DNA of 64,000 nt, from the NCBI RefSeq assembly GCF_900103415.1, contig NZ_FMXB01000006.1, forward strand, positions 1 to 64,000, written 5' to 3'. Positions 36,496-46,288 of this stretch are shown here, in pieces. Made by a program: the position numbers and the translations under genes. Each line of letters starts with the position of its first letter. Positions within the stretch are counted from its first letter, which is position 1. The notes beneath the pieces were generated by a model. That model was not told the origin of the DNA. It saw only the letters and a list, made by a program, of their open reading frames with translations, and ran no database searches. The DNA comes from Methanobrevibacter millerae. Its GTDB lineage: Archaea > Methanobacteriota > Methanobacteria > Methanobacteriales > Methanobacteriaceae.

Positions 36496-37176
36496 ATGAA
36501 AAGATATATATGTGAATTAATTGGAACTATGGTTCTAGTATTATTCGGATGTGGAAGTGCGGCGATTGCCGGAGCTGCGCTCGGTAACTTGGGAATTGCG
36601 ATGGCATTCGGTTTGTCCATTGTCGCAATGGCTTACGTTATTGGAGACATCTCAGGGTGCCACATCAATCCGGCAGTATCAATCGGAATGTGGATAGACG
36701 GAAGAATGGAATTGAAAGACCTGGTTATGTACATTATTTTCCAATGTATCGGAGCGATAATAGGTACTGCACTTCTTGCAATATTGATTAACAGTGCACC
36801 AAGCCTTGGAGGATACATGGCAACAGGATTGGGTCAAAACGGATTTGGCGCAGCTTCAAGCGTTGGAATTAACCTGTACGGCGCATTGATAACCGAAATC
36901 ATTTTAACATTCGTATTTGTATTTACGGTTCTCGGAGTTACCAGAAGCGAAAAAACCAGCGCAATAGCCGGAATCGTTATCGGTTTAACCCTTGCATTCG
37001 TGCACATTATGGGAATCCCATTGACCGGAACCTCCGTTAACCCAGCACGTAGTTTAGCTCCTGCATTATTCATGGGAGGAGTTGCTCTCCAACAGGTTTG
37101 GGTATTCATTGTAGCCCCTGTTGTCGGTGCAATCATTGCCGGTTTAACTCACAAAACATTATACAATGAGGAATAA
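36496..37176 (+). CDS. aqpM: Aquaporin (MIP family, AqpM-like)
   Basis: A 226-residue channel with six membrane helices and both half-helix boxes: SGCHINPAVSIG (first NPA) and SVNPARSLAPAL (second, NPA with Arg of the selectivity filter). Length and features fit archaeal AqpM, which passes water and slowly glycerol, and perhaps dissolved gases. The start ATG follows GGTGAA. It is flanked by short AT-rich gaps on both sides and is probably transcribed alone; two T-rich runs at 37193-37219 may end it. Confidence 0.93.
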   Translation: MKRYICELIGTMVLVLFGCGSAAIAGAALGNLGIAMAFGLSIVAMAYVIGDISGCHINPAVSIGMWIDGRMELKDLVMYIIFQCIGAIIGTALLAILINSAPSLGGYMATGLGQNGFGAASSVGINLYGALITEIILTFVFVFTVLGVTRSEKTSAIAGIVIGLTLAFVHIMGIPLTGTSVNPARSLAPALFMGGVALQQVWVFIVAPVVGAIIAGLTHKTLYNEE

Positions 37177-37264
37177 AATTTTCCTCAAAACTTTTTCTTT
37201 TTTTAGCGACTTTTTTTAAAATTTAAATATTATAGAATTGATACTTAATATATAAGGTGAATAT

Positions 37265-37942
37265 ATGAAAATTGTTGTTGCAATTGGCGGATCAATTCTA
37301 TTGAAAGACTACGATAGTACAAGATTCAAACAATACAGTAAAATTTTAAAGGATTTAACCAAAGAACATGAAATATTTGTTGTAGTTGGCGGAGGAAAAC
37401 CAGCCAGAGAATATATTGGCGTTGTACGTGACCTGGGAGCCGGCGAAGCTCAATGCGATGATATTGGAATTGAAGTTACAAGAATCAACGCCAAACTGAT
37501 GTTATCAGCACTTGGAGACGCAGCCTACCAGAGAGTTCCACACAACTTCCAGGAAGCTTTGGAATTTTCATCAAGTGGAAAAATAATCGTTATGGGTGGA
37601 ACAGAACCTGCACACAGTACTGATGCAGTATCTGCAATACTGGCAGAATACGTTCATGCAGACAAGCTCATTAATTTAACTTCAGTTGACGGAATGTATA
37701 CCAAAGACCCTAACAAATACGATGATGCAGAGCTTGTTAAAGAAATTACCGCTACCGACCTTCTTGACTTTTTAAACGGCAAGGACATGAAAGCGGGAAC
37801 CTATGAATTCTTCGATACTACTGCAGTTCAAATGATTAAAAGATCAGATTTGGAAACTGTAATAGCAAACGGTTTTGAGCCTGAAAATCTTATAAAAGCC
37901 GTTAACGGCGAAGATATAGGAACCAGAGTTATCAATGAATAA
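37265..37942 (+). CDS. pyrH: UMP kinase (archaeal type)
   Basis: A 225-residue amino acid kinase-fold enzyme that makes UDP from UMP and ATP. Motifs: [14 protein letters not shown] at the N terminus, [14 protein letters not shown] for phosphate binding, [21 protein letters not shown] for the UMP site, and [18 protein letters not shown] near the ATP site. The length is that of archaeal PyrH. The ribosome site GGTGA is 6 bases ahead. It is followed after 12 bases by a TatD gene and then small membrane and YbjQ genes, likely one transcript to 40.1 kb. Confidence 0.95.
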   Translation: MKIVVAIGGSILLKDYDSTRFKQYSKILKDLTKEHEIFVVVGGGKPAREYIGVVRDLGAGEAQCDDIGIEVTRINAKLMLSALGDAAYQRVPHNFQEALEFSSSGKIIVMGGTEPAHSTDAVSAILAEYVHADKLINLTSVDGMYTKDPNKYDDAELVKEITATDLLDFLNGKDMKAGTYEFFDTTAVQMIKRSDLETVIANGFEPENLIKAVNGEDIGTRVINE

Positions 37943-37954
37943 TAAGGTGATTAG

Positions 37955-38743
37955 GTGGATAATCTTATCGATATCGGTTTGAATCTGATGCATTCCTCAT
38001 TCAGAAAGGACAGGGTTGAAATAATCGAAGAGGCAAAGAAAGCAGGCGTCAATAAATTCATCATTACAGGTACGAACGTTCATTCAAGCCACATGGCCCG
38101 TGAATACGCATCAAAGTATCCTGACACGCTATTTTCAACCTCAGGAGTTCATCCCCATGATGCCAAAACCTGCAACGGACATACCATTTTCGAACTTGAA
38201 AAAATAGCCAAGGACGACTGCGTTGTAGCTATCGGCGAATGCGGCCTTGACTACAACAGAAACTTTTCCCCGCAGGATATGCAGAGAAAATGGTTTGAAG
38301 CACAGGTGGAACTTGCAGAAAAGATTGACATGCCCCTCTTTTTACATGAAAGGGAAGCTCATGAAGATTTATACAAAATATTAAGCAAATATGACGTTGC
38401 CCACAGGTCAGTTGTCCACTGCTTTACCGGGACAAAAGAGGAAGCCCAAAATTATGTTGATTTAGGCTGTTATATCGGAGTTACCGGATGGATTTGCGAC
38501 ATGAAAAGAGGAAGGGACCTGCAGGAAGCTGTCAGCGTGATTCCTCCAGAAAAACTTATGATAGAAACCGACGCTCCATTCCTGATACCTAAAAACTTTG
38601 ATAAAAAACCTAAAAAGAATAGAAATGAACCTAAATATTTGCCTCATATATTAAATACAATTGCAATTTGCATGGGTATTGACGCAGAAGAGCTTGCGCT
38701 GCAGGTGACTGCAAATACCAAAGATTTCTTTAAAATAAAATGA
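37955..38743 (+). CDS. tatD: TatD-family hydrolase
   Basis: A 262-residue TIM-barrel metal hydrolase close to canonical TatD, a 3'-5' DNase or general phosphoesterase. Motifs: the first HxH of the family is altered to DIGLNLMHSSF, SGVHPHDAKTC, AIGECGLDYNRNFSP with the bridging Glu, FLHEREAHED, VVHCFTGT and the ending IETDAPFLIP. The start codon is GTG at 37955, preceded by GGTGAT at close spacing; the next ATG would remove the first strand. Loss of the usual HxH at the N terminus is worth noting, as it would affect one metal site. Confidence 0.9.
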   Translation: MDNLIDIGLNLMHSSFRKDRVEIIEEAKKAGVNKFIITGTNVHSSHMAREYASKYPDTLFSTSGVHPHDAKTCNGHTIFELEKIAKDDCVVAIGECGLDYNRNFSPQDMQRKWFEAQVELAEKIDMPLFLHEREAHEDLYKILSKYDVAHRSVVHCFTGTKEEAQNYVDLGCYIGVTGWICDMKRGRDLQEAVSVIPPEKLMIETDAPFLIPKNFDKKPKKNRNEPKYLPHILNTIAICMGIDAEELALQVTANTKDFFKIK

Positions 38744-38756
38744 AATGGTGATAAAT

Positions 38757-38948
38757 ATGGCAGTAGACCCACATAAACATTGTCCGATATGCGGAACCCC
38801 CATACCTTTAAATGAGCTTGTATGCTCACCGGATTGTCAGAAAGTATGGGATGCAAGATTAAACCAACAGAAAAGAAGCAGACTCATTTTATATGTTGTC
38901 ATAATAATCTTTTTAGTAATCTGGGCAGTTATGACATTTGTAAAATAG
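38757..38948 (+). CDS. Small zinc-ribbon membrane protein (DUF2116-like)
   Basis: A 63-residue protein with a zinc-ribbon ([22 protein letters not shown], read as CPICG and VCSPDC with the usual spacing) followed by a basic stretch and one membrane helix ([20 protein letters not shown]) to the C terminus. This layout is that of the archaeal DUF2116 family, found in many methanogens; no function is known. The start at 38757 has GGTGAT upstream. It lies 13 bases after tatD and 13 before the YbjQ gene. Confidence 0.8.
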   Translation: MAVDPHKHCPICGTPIPLNELVCSPDCQKVWDARLNQQKRSRLILYVVIIIFLVIWAVMTFVK

Positions 38949-38961
38949 ACTTGTGATAAAA

Positions 38962-39285
38962 ATGATATTGACTTCGGCTAACACTCTTCAAGATAAAACA
39001 ATAGTAGAATATAAGGGCCTTGTAACCGGAGAATCACTTATCGGCTCAAATATCTACAAGGATCTCTTTTCAGGTGTCCGTGACGTTGTAGGAGGCAGAA
39101 CTTCACAGTATGAAATAGAAATTAAAAAGGCGCGTGACATAAGCCTGAACAGCATGATTGAAAAAGCTGAAAGTTTAGACGCAAATGGAATAATCGGACT
39201 TAGGATTTCCTACGATAACCTTGGCGGCACCATGGGAAATACTATCCTTGTAACCGCTTATGGAACGGCCGTCAAATATGAATAA
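38962..39285 (+). CDS. YbjQ/UPF0145 family protein
   Basis: A 107-residue protein of the heavy-metal-binding-domain family, normal length. Pattern: [20 protein letters not shown], then [19 protein letters not shown] and [20 protein letters not shown]. Family members form pentamers; metal binding is suggested by name but not established. The ATG at 38962 is used, since the GTG nine bases before it is part of the GTGAT ribosome site. The next gene carries a second, membrane-tethered copy of a related domain. Confidence 0.85.
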   Translation: MILTSANTLQDKTIVEYKGLVTGESLIGSNIYKDLFSGVRDVVGGRTSQYEIEIKKARDISLNSMIEKAESLDANGIIGLRISYDNLGGTMGNTILVTAYGTAVKYE

Positions 39286-39288
39286 AAA

Positions 39289-40137
39289 ATGAAAATCAGA
39301 GATAAAGAAATTAATAAAAGAGAAATATTATACGGCATCCTTGCCGTTGCCATAGGCACTGCAGCAGGGCTTATAGTATATGCAATTTTCCTGTATTTCA
39401 ACATAGCCATTTTCGGATGGAATTTAGGCCTGATATTCGCTCCGTTGGCTGCAGGATATGTGGAAACAGTAATAGCAAATAGAACTATCGGCGAAAACAT
39501 AGGAGCCATAAGCGCTTTCATTCTTTTCATCGATACGACATATTACAGCTTCATTTTGAAAAATCCGACTTTAGGATGGAATTTAATTACAGCAGGTTCA
39601 ATAGTTGTCATTTTGCAGGCGGCATTTCCAACGCTCATCAATTACCTCCTTTTAGTAGTTATTGGCGGAACTCTTTCATTTTTCTATAAACACTTAAAAA
39701 AAATTGGTGGAAAAATTAAAAGAGCAGTTAAAAATCAGAAAGTCGTTAGCTGGGAAGGCTCAAATGAGGAATTGGAAACGGATGTTGCTCTCTACTTTGA
39801 TGAAAAAGAAAGCAATGAAAGAATAAACGAATTGGATTTTTACTTTTTAACAAACAGCGACATGGGTGGCCAGAAGCATGAAGTCATAGGTGTTTTCAAC
39901 AGCGACGTCTTCATTGAAAAAGACCGCAACTTCGTAAGAGACCCTGAATTATACGAAAAGAATACCTTAGTTAATTTAAAACAGGGAAAGGATGAATGTC
40001 TAATTAGACTGGCTAAAAGGATTAAGGATAACGGTGGAAATGGAGTTGTGGATTTATCCATGAATTATGCCCTGACAGGAATGGGCGGAGACCATATCCA
40101 AGTCTCAGCAACGGGAATTGGAATTTACATTGATTAA
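39289..40137 (+). CDS. Membrane protein with C-terminal YbjQ-like domain
   Basis: A 282-residue protein. Residues 12-135 have four hydrophobic helices (ILYGILAVAIGTAAGLIVYA is the first). A basic linker (KHLKKIGGKIKRAVKNQK) follows. Residues about 180-282 resemble the YbjQ fold (LTNSDMGGQKHEVIGVFNSD and DNGGNGVVDLSMNYALTGMG), parallel to the gene just before. It therefore looks like a membrane-anchored partner of the soluble YbjQ protein, 3 bases downstream. Function is unknown. Its stop overlaps the convergent TauE gene by 4 bases. Confidence 0.7.
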   Translation: MKIRDKEINKREILYGILAVAIGTAAGLIVYAIFLYFNIAIFGWNLGLIFAPLAAGYVETVIANRTIGENIGAISAFILFIDTTYYSFILKNPTLGWNLITAGSIVVILQAAFPTLINYLLLVVIGGTLSFFYKHLKKIGGKIKRAVKNQKVVSWEGSNEELETDVALYFDEKESNERINELDFYFLTNSDMGGQKHEVIGVFNSDVFIEKDRNFVRDPELYEKNTLVNLKQGKDECLIRLAKRIKDNGGNGVVDLSMNYALTGMGGDHIQVSATGIGIYID

Positions 40138-40943
40138 GGCAAAACACCAAGCATCTTAAGGGCAATATACAAAACAACCACACCAAACACTTGTTTTAAA
40201 CGTTTTTCAGGCAGTTTATGAGCATATTTAGCACCGACCTGCGCCAGCGGCACTGAAAAACATGCGATCAAAAGGAAATTAATAATACTGACATAACCCA
40301 AAGAGTACGGGAATGTATTGACTCTCCATCCGGATATGATATATGATATTGTTCCTCCAATAGCCGTAAGGGAAATGAACACAGAAGAGGTTCCTATAGC
40401 CCGAATCATTGAGAATCCCAATATCGTAGTCAATATAACTATCAGGAATATTCCTCCGCCGATTCCCAATAAACCCGAGGAGAATCCTACAAACAAACCT
40501 GTTACAGCAATAGTTATCAAATTAAAGTCGAATTTGGCTTCCTTTTCTTTGGTATCCCTTGAAAGAATGTTTCTGATTGCAATAAAGAGCAATAATAATC
40601 CGAAGATTATTTCCAAAATTCTTGAAGGCAAAGCTGAGGCGACAAATCCTCCAATGAAGCTTCCTATAATGCCGAAAATTCCCAATTTTATTCCTGGTTC
40701 GATTATATTGTCCAGCTTCTGGGAATGCTTATACGCTCCGCTTGAAGCGGTCGGGATGATAATAGCCAGGCTTGTTCCAAATGAAATCAGCATTGCAAGG
40801 CCAGGTTCAACTCCAATATACTTTAAAAGGAAGTATTGGAAAGGAACGATTAAGAATCCTCCGCCGACACCCAAAAGGCCTGAAGCAAAGCCTGCAACGA
40901 TTCCGATTAATATCAAGCCAATATAATATCCTATTGCAAACAT
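40134..40943 (-). CDS. TauE/SafE family membrane transporter
   Basis: A 269-residue membrane protein with about eight helices in two homologous halves. Each half begins with the family motif: GFASGLLGVGGGFLIVP and GFSSGLLGIGGGIFLIV. Members export sulfite, sulfonates or sulfoacetate, or move other organic anions, but specificity cannot be predicted. It is transcribed alone, divergent from the gene at 41000 across 56 bases. Confidence 0.9.
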   Translation of the reverse strand: MFAIGYYIGLILIGIVAGFASGLLGVGGGFLIVPFQYFLLKYIGVEPGLAMLISFGTSLAIIIPTASSGAYKHSQKLDNIIEPGIKLGIFGIIGSFIGGFVASALPSRILEIIFGLLLLFIAIRNILSRDTKEKEAKFDFNLITIAVTGLFVGFSSGLLGIGGGIFLIVILTTILGFSMIRAIGTSSVFISLTAIGGTISYIISGWRVNTFPYSLGYVSIINFLLIACFSVPLAQVGAKYAHKLPEKRLKQVFGVVVLYIALKMLGVLP

Positions 40944-40999
40944 CTTAAAATCCTTTTTTCACTAAATATTTAAGTCATTAATTTAAATAGTTATTCTTA

Positions 41000-42121
41000 A
41001 TGAAGATAAACAAGACTATATTTGTTGGTATTCTATTTATAATAATTGCCGGTGCACTTTTTGTAACTAATGTTTTAAACCCCATAGTTCACCCGATAAC
41101 ACACTTATTTTTAATGGGATCCTCAAAAGGAAAGGACATAATATTCTTTGGACTTATGGGAGTCTTTTTGATATCCAGTCAATTGTTCAAGGATTTTAAC
41201 GTCGATTCCGGGAAGTTTCTGAAAATCTCAATAATCCTGGGTTCGATTACACTGATTGCAGGAATACTTCTTGAAGTCCTCTTCAGATGGCAGATGGGAA
41301 TCAGCCTCAACACAATTTTCATGACCGCACAGAATACGATTTCATCTACAAGCATTCTGCATACCCACCTGCTGAAGTCCATTTTCGGAGAGCTTTTAAG
41401 CAAGATAATGGGAGGCCTTATTGAAAGCTCAATCAATACCGGCGCCGGCCTATATGCATATGTTCCGCAAGTCGCAAAAATAGTGATTATCCTCCTGCCG
41501 ATACTGCTTATCACATTACTGCTTGCCGTAAGAAAAAGGAGATTTGTCCAGACATTCCTATTAGCGTTTTTTGCATCCTGCCTTTTAATCGGAGCGCTTG
41601 ACGGAGGACTCTTTTCAACCCCTGCAATAACGGGAATATGCGGAATATTTCTGATTCAGAGAAACGGCAAATGCATAGAGCGAATCATTGATATCATTAT
41701 TGGAGCGAAAAAGGGAATTTGCGACGAATGCAGGATAATACCGCATTACAAAAGCTTAACGGATTTTATCGCCAAACTAATCAGGAGATACGCCCCATAT
41801 ATCGCAGCGGCACTGATAATATTTTTAAGGTTTACGATAGCGTTTTTCGGAGCGAATACCGAACACTATGAAGTTGACGTTATTAATCCTTCAGACAATA
41901 TCGAATTAAACGGCATCCCGATTGAAAACATAAGCGTAAGCGACAATAAAACCGTTTACATAATCGATTCCAGCTATAATGAGATGGAGCTTCTAAACGA
42001 CATAAAAATACCTCTGACCAACAGATGCGACTACTTCAGCGAAACATGGAACTCATTTTCATATCTGGACCAGAACAGTCCGGTAACTGCTTTTCTTTAT
42101 GATTTGAAATCAAAATTCTAA
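41000..42121 (+). CDS. Conserved multi-pass membrane protein, unknown
   Basis: A 373-residue protein I do not recognise. There are about six or seven hydrophobic helices over residues 8-290. Between the last two is a cytoplasmic loop with Cys and basic residues (RNGKCIERI, GICDECRIIPHYK). A C-terminal extracytoplasmic tail of about 85 residues follows (VINPSDNIELNGIPIENISV), which looks like a small beta domain. No ribosome site is clear, so it may be leaderless. It precedes the glycosyltransferase gene by 42 bases and may share a surface-related role, as inference only. Confidence 0.65.
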   Translation: MKINKTIFVGILFIIIAGALFVTNVLNPIVHPITHLFLMGSSKGKDIIFFGLMGVFLISSQLFKDFNVDSGKFLKISIILGSITLIAGILLEVLFRWQMGISLNTIFMTAQNTISSTSILHTHLLKSIFGELLSKIMGGLIESSINTGAGLYAYVPQVAKIVIILLPILLITLLLAVRKRRFVQTFLLAFFASCLLIGALDGGLFSTPAITGICGIFLIQRNGKCIERIIDIIIGAKKGICDECRIIPHYKSLTDFIAKLIRRYAPYIAAALIIFLRFTIAFFGANTEHYEVDVINPSDNIELNGIPIENISVSDNKTVYIIDSSYNEMELLNDIKIPLTNRCDYFSETWNSFSYLDQNSPVTAFLYDLKSKF

Positions 42122-42163
42122 AAGCCAATTTATTTAAACGTTGAAAATAAATTAATATACAGT

Positions 42164-44065
42164 ATGATTTTAAGTATTATTATCCCCACATATAATGAAG
42201 AGGAATATTTGCCTCTCCTTTTAGACAGCATCAAGATGCAGAAATTCGACGATTACGAAATAATTGTCGCCGATGCCAATTCAACAGACAGAACCCGTGA
42301 AATTGCTGAAGAATACGGCTGTATCGTGATTGACGGAGGCCTGCCTGCTGTCGGAAGAAACAACGGCGCTGAAGTGGCGAAAGGCGAATATCTATTATTT
42401 TTGGATTCCGATTTAATACTTACGGAAGATTATTTGAGGGATACTATATACGAGTTTCAAATGGAAAGGCTTGGAATAGCAATTACCCAAATGGAGCCAT
42501 TATCCAAAAAGAGCGAAGACAAGCTATTGCACAAGCTGGCTAACCTCTTCATGGTAAGCGTTGAGAAAATCAAGCCACACGGCGCAGGATGCTATGGGAT
42601 AATAGCCAAAAAGGAACTCCATGACAAATGCGGAGGATTTGACGAAAGCCTGACTTTTGGAGAGGACAGCGATTACATCAAGCGCCTTGGAAAAACCGAA
42701 CGCTTTAAAGTATTGAGAACTCCAAAAATCGGCGTTTCAACAAGAAGACTTGAAGAGGAAGGAATCGAAACGTTAATAAAACAATACGGTAAAAGCACAT
42801 TGAATGACTTTACGGGCAAAAAAACCGATGCCGAAGATTTGAACTATAATTTCGGGCATGATGTGGAGAATATGAGCAAGGACAATCTTGACCGCTTTGC
42901 AGAGGAGTCAGAAAAAATCAGCAGAATGTTTGAAAAGTACGATAATTCGGTTGAAAAAATCAATACCGCCAAATCCTACTTTAAAAAGTCAAAGGCATTG
43001 AAAAACAGGCCTCGCAAAAGGGTTTTCTACTGTGTCTGCGGTGAGGGAATGGGTCATGCGATAAGATCAGCCGTCATAATTGAGAGAATTAAGGAGAAAT
43101 ATGACGTTTACGTATTTTCACATGACCGGGCATATAAATACCTGAATGAAAAGTTCGATAACGTGTATGAAATCGGCGGATTCAACACAGTTTACATCAA
43201 CAACAAGGTAAACAATACAAAAACGTTAATCAGTGCCATAAAAAGAAATCCAACCAACATCAAGGTGGGATATCAGGAACTGTACAAAAAGGCGAGAAGC
43301 CTGTCACCGGACGTTATCGTTACCGATTTTGAGATTTATGCGACAATGGTATCCAAGCTTCTTCAGATTCCTTTGATAAGTCTGGACAATATCCATATGA
43401 TTACCCAGGCTCAAATTGACTATCCTCCACACCACATGACTGAAATGCTTAAGGCCAAGGGAGTAATCAAGAGCTATGTCGTAAGGCCGAAATTCCACAT
43501 CATGACCAGCTTTTTCTTCCCGAAAGTAAGGTCCAAAAAGAATGCTGTGATTTATCCGCCCGTAATCCGTGAAGAGATTTTGAAATTAAAGCCGACCATT
43601 GAAGATCATATCGTTGTCTATCAGACGAGCAAGGAAAGCGTAAAGCTCGTTGAACGCCTCAAGACCCTTGACGAGAACTTCATTGTATACGGATTCAACA
43701 TGGACAAGGTTGACGGTAACCTAAGGTATAAAATGTTTAACGAAGATGAATTCTATGACGATTTAGCCAGCGCAAAGGCAGTTGTCTGCAATGGAGGATT
43801 CACGTTCATATCCGAAGCAATTACCCTTAAAAAACCTATCTACAGTGTTCCAGCCATCGGAAACTTTGAACAGACCCTGAACGGATTTTACGTTAAGAAA
43901 CTGGGTTACGGCGAATATCATGAAAACATGAGCGCCAAAAAACTTAAACTCTTTTTAAGCAGGCTTGACAAATATCAAAACAAGTTAAACAACGTTAAAA
44001 AGTATAATAATGACGGTATTGTTCGAGAACTGGAATATCGTATCGAAAAGTACTCCAGACACTAA
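42164..44065 (+). CDS. Fused glycosyltransferase: GT2 plus MJ1255-like GT-B domain
   Basis: A 633-residue protein of two enzyme parts. Residues 1-230 are a GT-A family 2 domain (SIIIPTYNEEEYLPLLLDSI, IIVADANSTDRT, the DxD in LFLDSDLIL, and FGEDSDYIKRLG). Residues about 285-633 form a GT-B domain like MJ1255 and MurG-like transferases (FYCVCGEGMGHAIRSAVII, then VVCNGGFTFISEAITLKKP near the donor site). A charged linker joins them. It probably adds two sugars in one glycan, for example in wall or glycoprotein synthesis; donor and acceptor are not known. No ribosome site precedes the ATG, so a leaderless start is likely. Confidence 0.85.
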   Translation: MILSIIIPTYNEEEYLPLLLDSIKMQKFDDYEIIVADANSTDRTREIAEEYGCIVIDGGLPAVGRNNGAEVAKGEYLLFLDSDLILTEDYLRDTIYEFQMERLGIAITQMEPLSKKSEDKLLHKLANLFMVSVEKIKPHGAGCYGIIAKKELHDKCGGFDESLTFGEDSDYIKRLGKTERFKVLRTPKIGVSTRRLEEEGIETLIKQYGKSTLNDFTGKKTDAEDLNYNFGHDVENMSKDNLDRFAEESEKISRMFEKYDNSVEKINTAKSYFKKSKALKNRPRKRVFYCVCGEGMGHAIRSAVIIERIKEKYDVYVFSHDRAYKYLNEKFDNVYEIGGFNTVYINNKVNNTKTLISAIKRNPTNIKVGYQELYKKARSLSPDVIVTDFEIYATMVSKLLQIPLISLDNIHMITQAQIDYPPHHMTEMLKAKGVIKSYVVRPKFHIMTSFFFPKVRSKKNAVIYPPVIREEILKLKPTIEDHIVVYQTSKESVKLVERLKTLDENFIVYGFNMDKVDGNLRYKMFNEDEFYDDLASAKAVVCNGGFTFISEAITLKKPIYSVPAIGNFEQTLNGFYVKKLGYGEYHENMSAKKLKLFLSRLDKYQNKLNNVKKYNNDGIVRELEYRIEKYSRH

Positions 44066-44087
44066 AAAAAATAAGTTAAAGGTGGAA

Positions 44088-45059
44088 CTATAAAGTTACA
44101 CCCATATCCAACTGTTCGGTTAATTCCTTATATCTGTTTCTGATAGTTACTTCAGTGACGCCTGCAATGTCTGCAACGTCCCTTTGGGTTTGCCGCCCAC
44201 CGAGAAGAACTGATGCAATGTATAATGCAGCAGCCGCTACACCGGTAGGTCCCCTTCCTGAAGTCAATCCTTTTTCCATTGCCTTTTCAATGATTTCAAT
44301 AGCTTTGGATTGAGCTTCACCGGACAGTCCCAGTTCACTTGCGAATCTTGGAACATAGTCAACCGGAGAGGTTGGAGGCAATTTGATGTTGAGTTCCCTT
44401 GTAAGGAACCTATAGGTTCTGCCTACTTCCTTTTTGGTAACTCTTGAAACCTCAGCGATTTCATCCAGGGTACGAGGTACGTTGCACTGTCTGCATGCTG
44501 CATATAATGAAGCTGCAACTACACCCTCAATACTTCTTCCACGGATGAGCTTATTGTCTACAGCGCTTCTGTAAATGACAGATGCGGCTTCCCTTACGCT
44601 TCTTGGAAGTCCTAATCTTGAAGAATCCCTGTCCAGTTCGGACAATGCGAACGCAAGGTTACGTTCGGTTGCACCGGAAATTCTGATTTTCCTTTGCCAT
44701 TTTCTTAGTCTGTACCATTGTGCACGGTTTCTTGCAGGAATATCACGACCGTAAATATCCTTATTCCTCCAATCGATCATGGTACTTAAACCTTTATCGT
44801 GAATAGTATATGTAATCGGAGCGCCGACCCTTGTACGTTTATCTCTCTGCTCGTGGTCGAATGCCCTCCATTCAGGACCCATATCCACCAGGTTCTCATC
44901 AATAACTAATCCGCAATGAGAACAAACAACTTCCGCTCTTTCATAATCTCCTATTAATTCTGTGGAACCACATTCCGGGCAAACCGCTTTTTTACTTTCA
45001 TCTGCTTCTTCTTTTTTAGCCCTATCTGACCTTCTTCTACGTTTTGGAGCTTGATTCAT
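44088..45059 (-). CDS. tfb: Transcription initiation factor TFB
   Basis: A 323-residue archaeal TFIIB. The N-terminal zinc ribbon is [20 protein letters not shown] with CSHCGLV, followed by the B-finger region ([19 protein letters not shown]). Two cyclin-like repeats follow (about residues 125-215 and 220-315), the second with the BRE-reading HTH near [19 protein letters not shown]. It recruits RNA polymerase to TATA-bound TBP. A basic 20-residue N-terminal tail precedes the ribbon. The start overlaps the gar1 stop by 4 bases, so the two are coupled. Confidence 0.97.
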   Translation of the reverse strand: MNQAPKRRRRSDRAKKEEADESKKAVCPECGSTELIGDYERAEVVCSHCGLVIDENLVDMGPEWRAFDHEQRDKRTRVGAPITYTIHDKGLSTMIDWRNKDIYGRDIPARNRAQWYRLRKWQRKIRISGATERNLAFALSELDRDSSRLGLPRSVREAASVIYRSAVDNKLIRGRSIEGVVAASLYAACRQCNVPRTLDEIAEVSRVTKKEVGRTYRFLTRELNIKLPPTSPVDYVPRFASELGLSGEAQSKAIEIIEKAMEKGLTSGRGPTGVAAAALYIASVLLGGRQTQRDVADIAGVTEVTIRNRYKELTEQLDMGVTL

Positions 45060-45343
45060 TTCTTCTGACGTGGTTTCATCCTCCTTTTTTTATTTTTTCT
45101 TGATTTTGGTTTTGATACAAATAGTTTTTCGCCATAATTTCTTTTAATCCGTTCTATATCCGCTGACTTGAATAATCGGATTGAAATGTATGGCTGTTTG
45201 GTAGGTCCGAAAACATAGCTCACCTTACCTATTTTGTTTTTATTGCTGTCAAAAACAAGACCGCCTGCTGATGGCGTCTGCGAGGATCTTGCTATCAATT
45301 TACCGGAGTTTGCTATATGTAACGAATTTCCTAAAAACTTCAT
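45056..45343 (-). CDS. gar1: H/ACA RNP subunit Gar1
   Basis: A 95-residue Gar1/Naf1 protein. The small beta-barrel has [19 protein letters not shown], then [20 protein letters not shown], the typical core. The C terminus is a basic tail ([16 protein letters not shown]). It works with Cbf5, Nop10 and L7Ae in pseudouridine formation. Pairing with tfb in one operon is common in archaea. The promoter on the minus strand is ACC-TTTATATA (TATA 45397-45404), predicting a start near 45375. Confidence 0.92.
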   Translation of the reverse strand: MKFLGNSLHIANSGKLIARSSQTPSAGGLVFDSNKNKIGKVSYVFGPTKQPYISIRLFKSADIERIKRNYGEKLFVSKPKSRKNKKRRMKPRQKK

Positions 45344-45396
45344 AAAATCAAACTAAAAATTAAATCTGTATCGTTTATATATTTAGAATATGCTAC

Positions 45397-45408
45397 TATA
45401 TAAAGGTA
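45397..45408 (-). promoter_or_regulatory. BRE/TATA of the gar1-tfb operon
   Basis: The minus strand reads GATACC-TTTATATAG. The predicted start near 45375 gives a leader of about 30 bases before the gar1 ATG. Confidence 0.6.
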
Positions 45409-45459
45409 TCGATATATTTATATATAAAATAATTTTATTATTTAAATAATTTTATATTT

Positions 45460-46194
45460 TTATCTGAGACCGACAATTTCCGACAGGGATTTGCCTGAGT
45501 TCAGCATGTCGACGATATTCCTCTCCCCGATTTTAATCTGCAGTGTCTGAAGGATAACCTCTGTGAAAAACTCCTTCGGTATTACAACAACACCACTTTC
45601 ATCGCCGAATAAAAAGTCACCGGGAGCTATTTTAACGGATTCGAGTTCCAAATCTATGTTTATTTCACCCATACCCAAAGCCTTGCCTGCATTTGGACGG
45701 AAACCGCAAGCGAAAATCGGATAATCCATGGTTAAAAGGGCATCCATATCACGCACGCAGCCATAAATCAGCGTGGCCTTAACGTTGTTGTTCTTGGCGC
45801 AGGTTGAAGCAAGCTCGCCCCAAATGGCTGCGTCCATACCGCTTGTTTCAACAAGCAGAACGTTGTCTTTAGCCTCATCAATGGCCAATGTGATGGTTCC
45901 CCAGTCGTCACTGCCAGTTTTGGAAGTAGTTATTCTACCCCAGGCCTTTAAATTGTTAATTGACTTCAAATTATAAATAACACCTGATCGATGAGCGATT
46001 TCATTGAATGCGTCTGAAATCTGGCAGGTGGAAACCTGATTTAAAAATGAATTCAGATTAATGTATTTTTTGTAGTTATCACCGTTATAAGTCAAATCAT
46101 CTATTGTAATGCCGTCCAATGTAATATCTTCAAATTTAATCTGTTTATTTAAGTCTTTTTTATTTTTTAACAAATCCTGAGGTTTTATTGACAT
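45460..46194 (-). CDS. RraA/HMG-aldolase-like family protein
   Basis: A 244-residue protein of the RraA fold. The first about 45 residues are a helical extension. Then come CQISDAFNEIAHRSGVIYNL, TISK-like TTSKTGSDDWGTITLAID, AAIWGELASTCAKNNNVKA, GCVRDMDALLTMDYPIFACG and the end DESGVVVIPKEF, all family marks. The GCVRD region with Arg and Asp is the metal and pyruvate site in aldolase members, so an aldolase or lyase is possible. The start at 46194 has GGTGAT ahead; a longer reading to 46293 lacks one. Confidence 0.85.
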   Translation of the reverse strand: MSIKPQDLLKNKKDLNKQIKFEDITLDGITIDDLTYNGDNYKKYINLNSFLNQVSTCQISDAFNEIAHRSGVIYNLKSINNLKAWGRITTSKTGSDDWGTITLAIDEAKDNVLLVETSGMDAAIWGELASTCAKNNNVKATLIYGCVRDMDALLTMDYPIFACGFRPNAGKALGMGEINIDLELESVKIAPGDFLFGDESGVVVIPKEFFTEVILQTLQIKIGERNIVDMLNSGKSLSEIVGLR

Positions 46195-46288
46195 TAAATC
46201 ACCTATTCTAATAATCACTATAATATTATGTTGACGATTAAATAAAAAAATTTCTATGGAGAAAGAACTGAAGTAAAAACAAGTCAAC

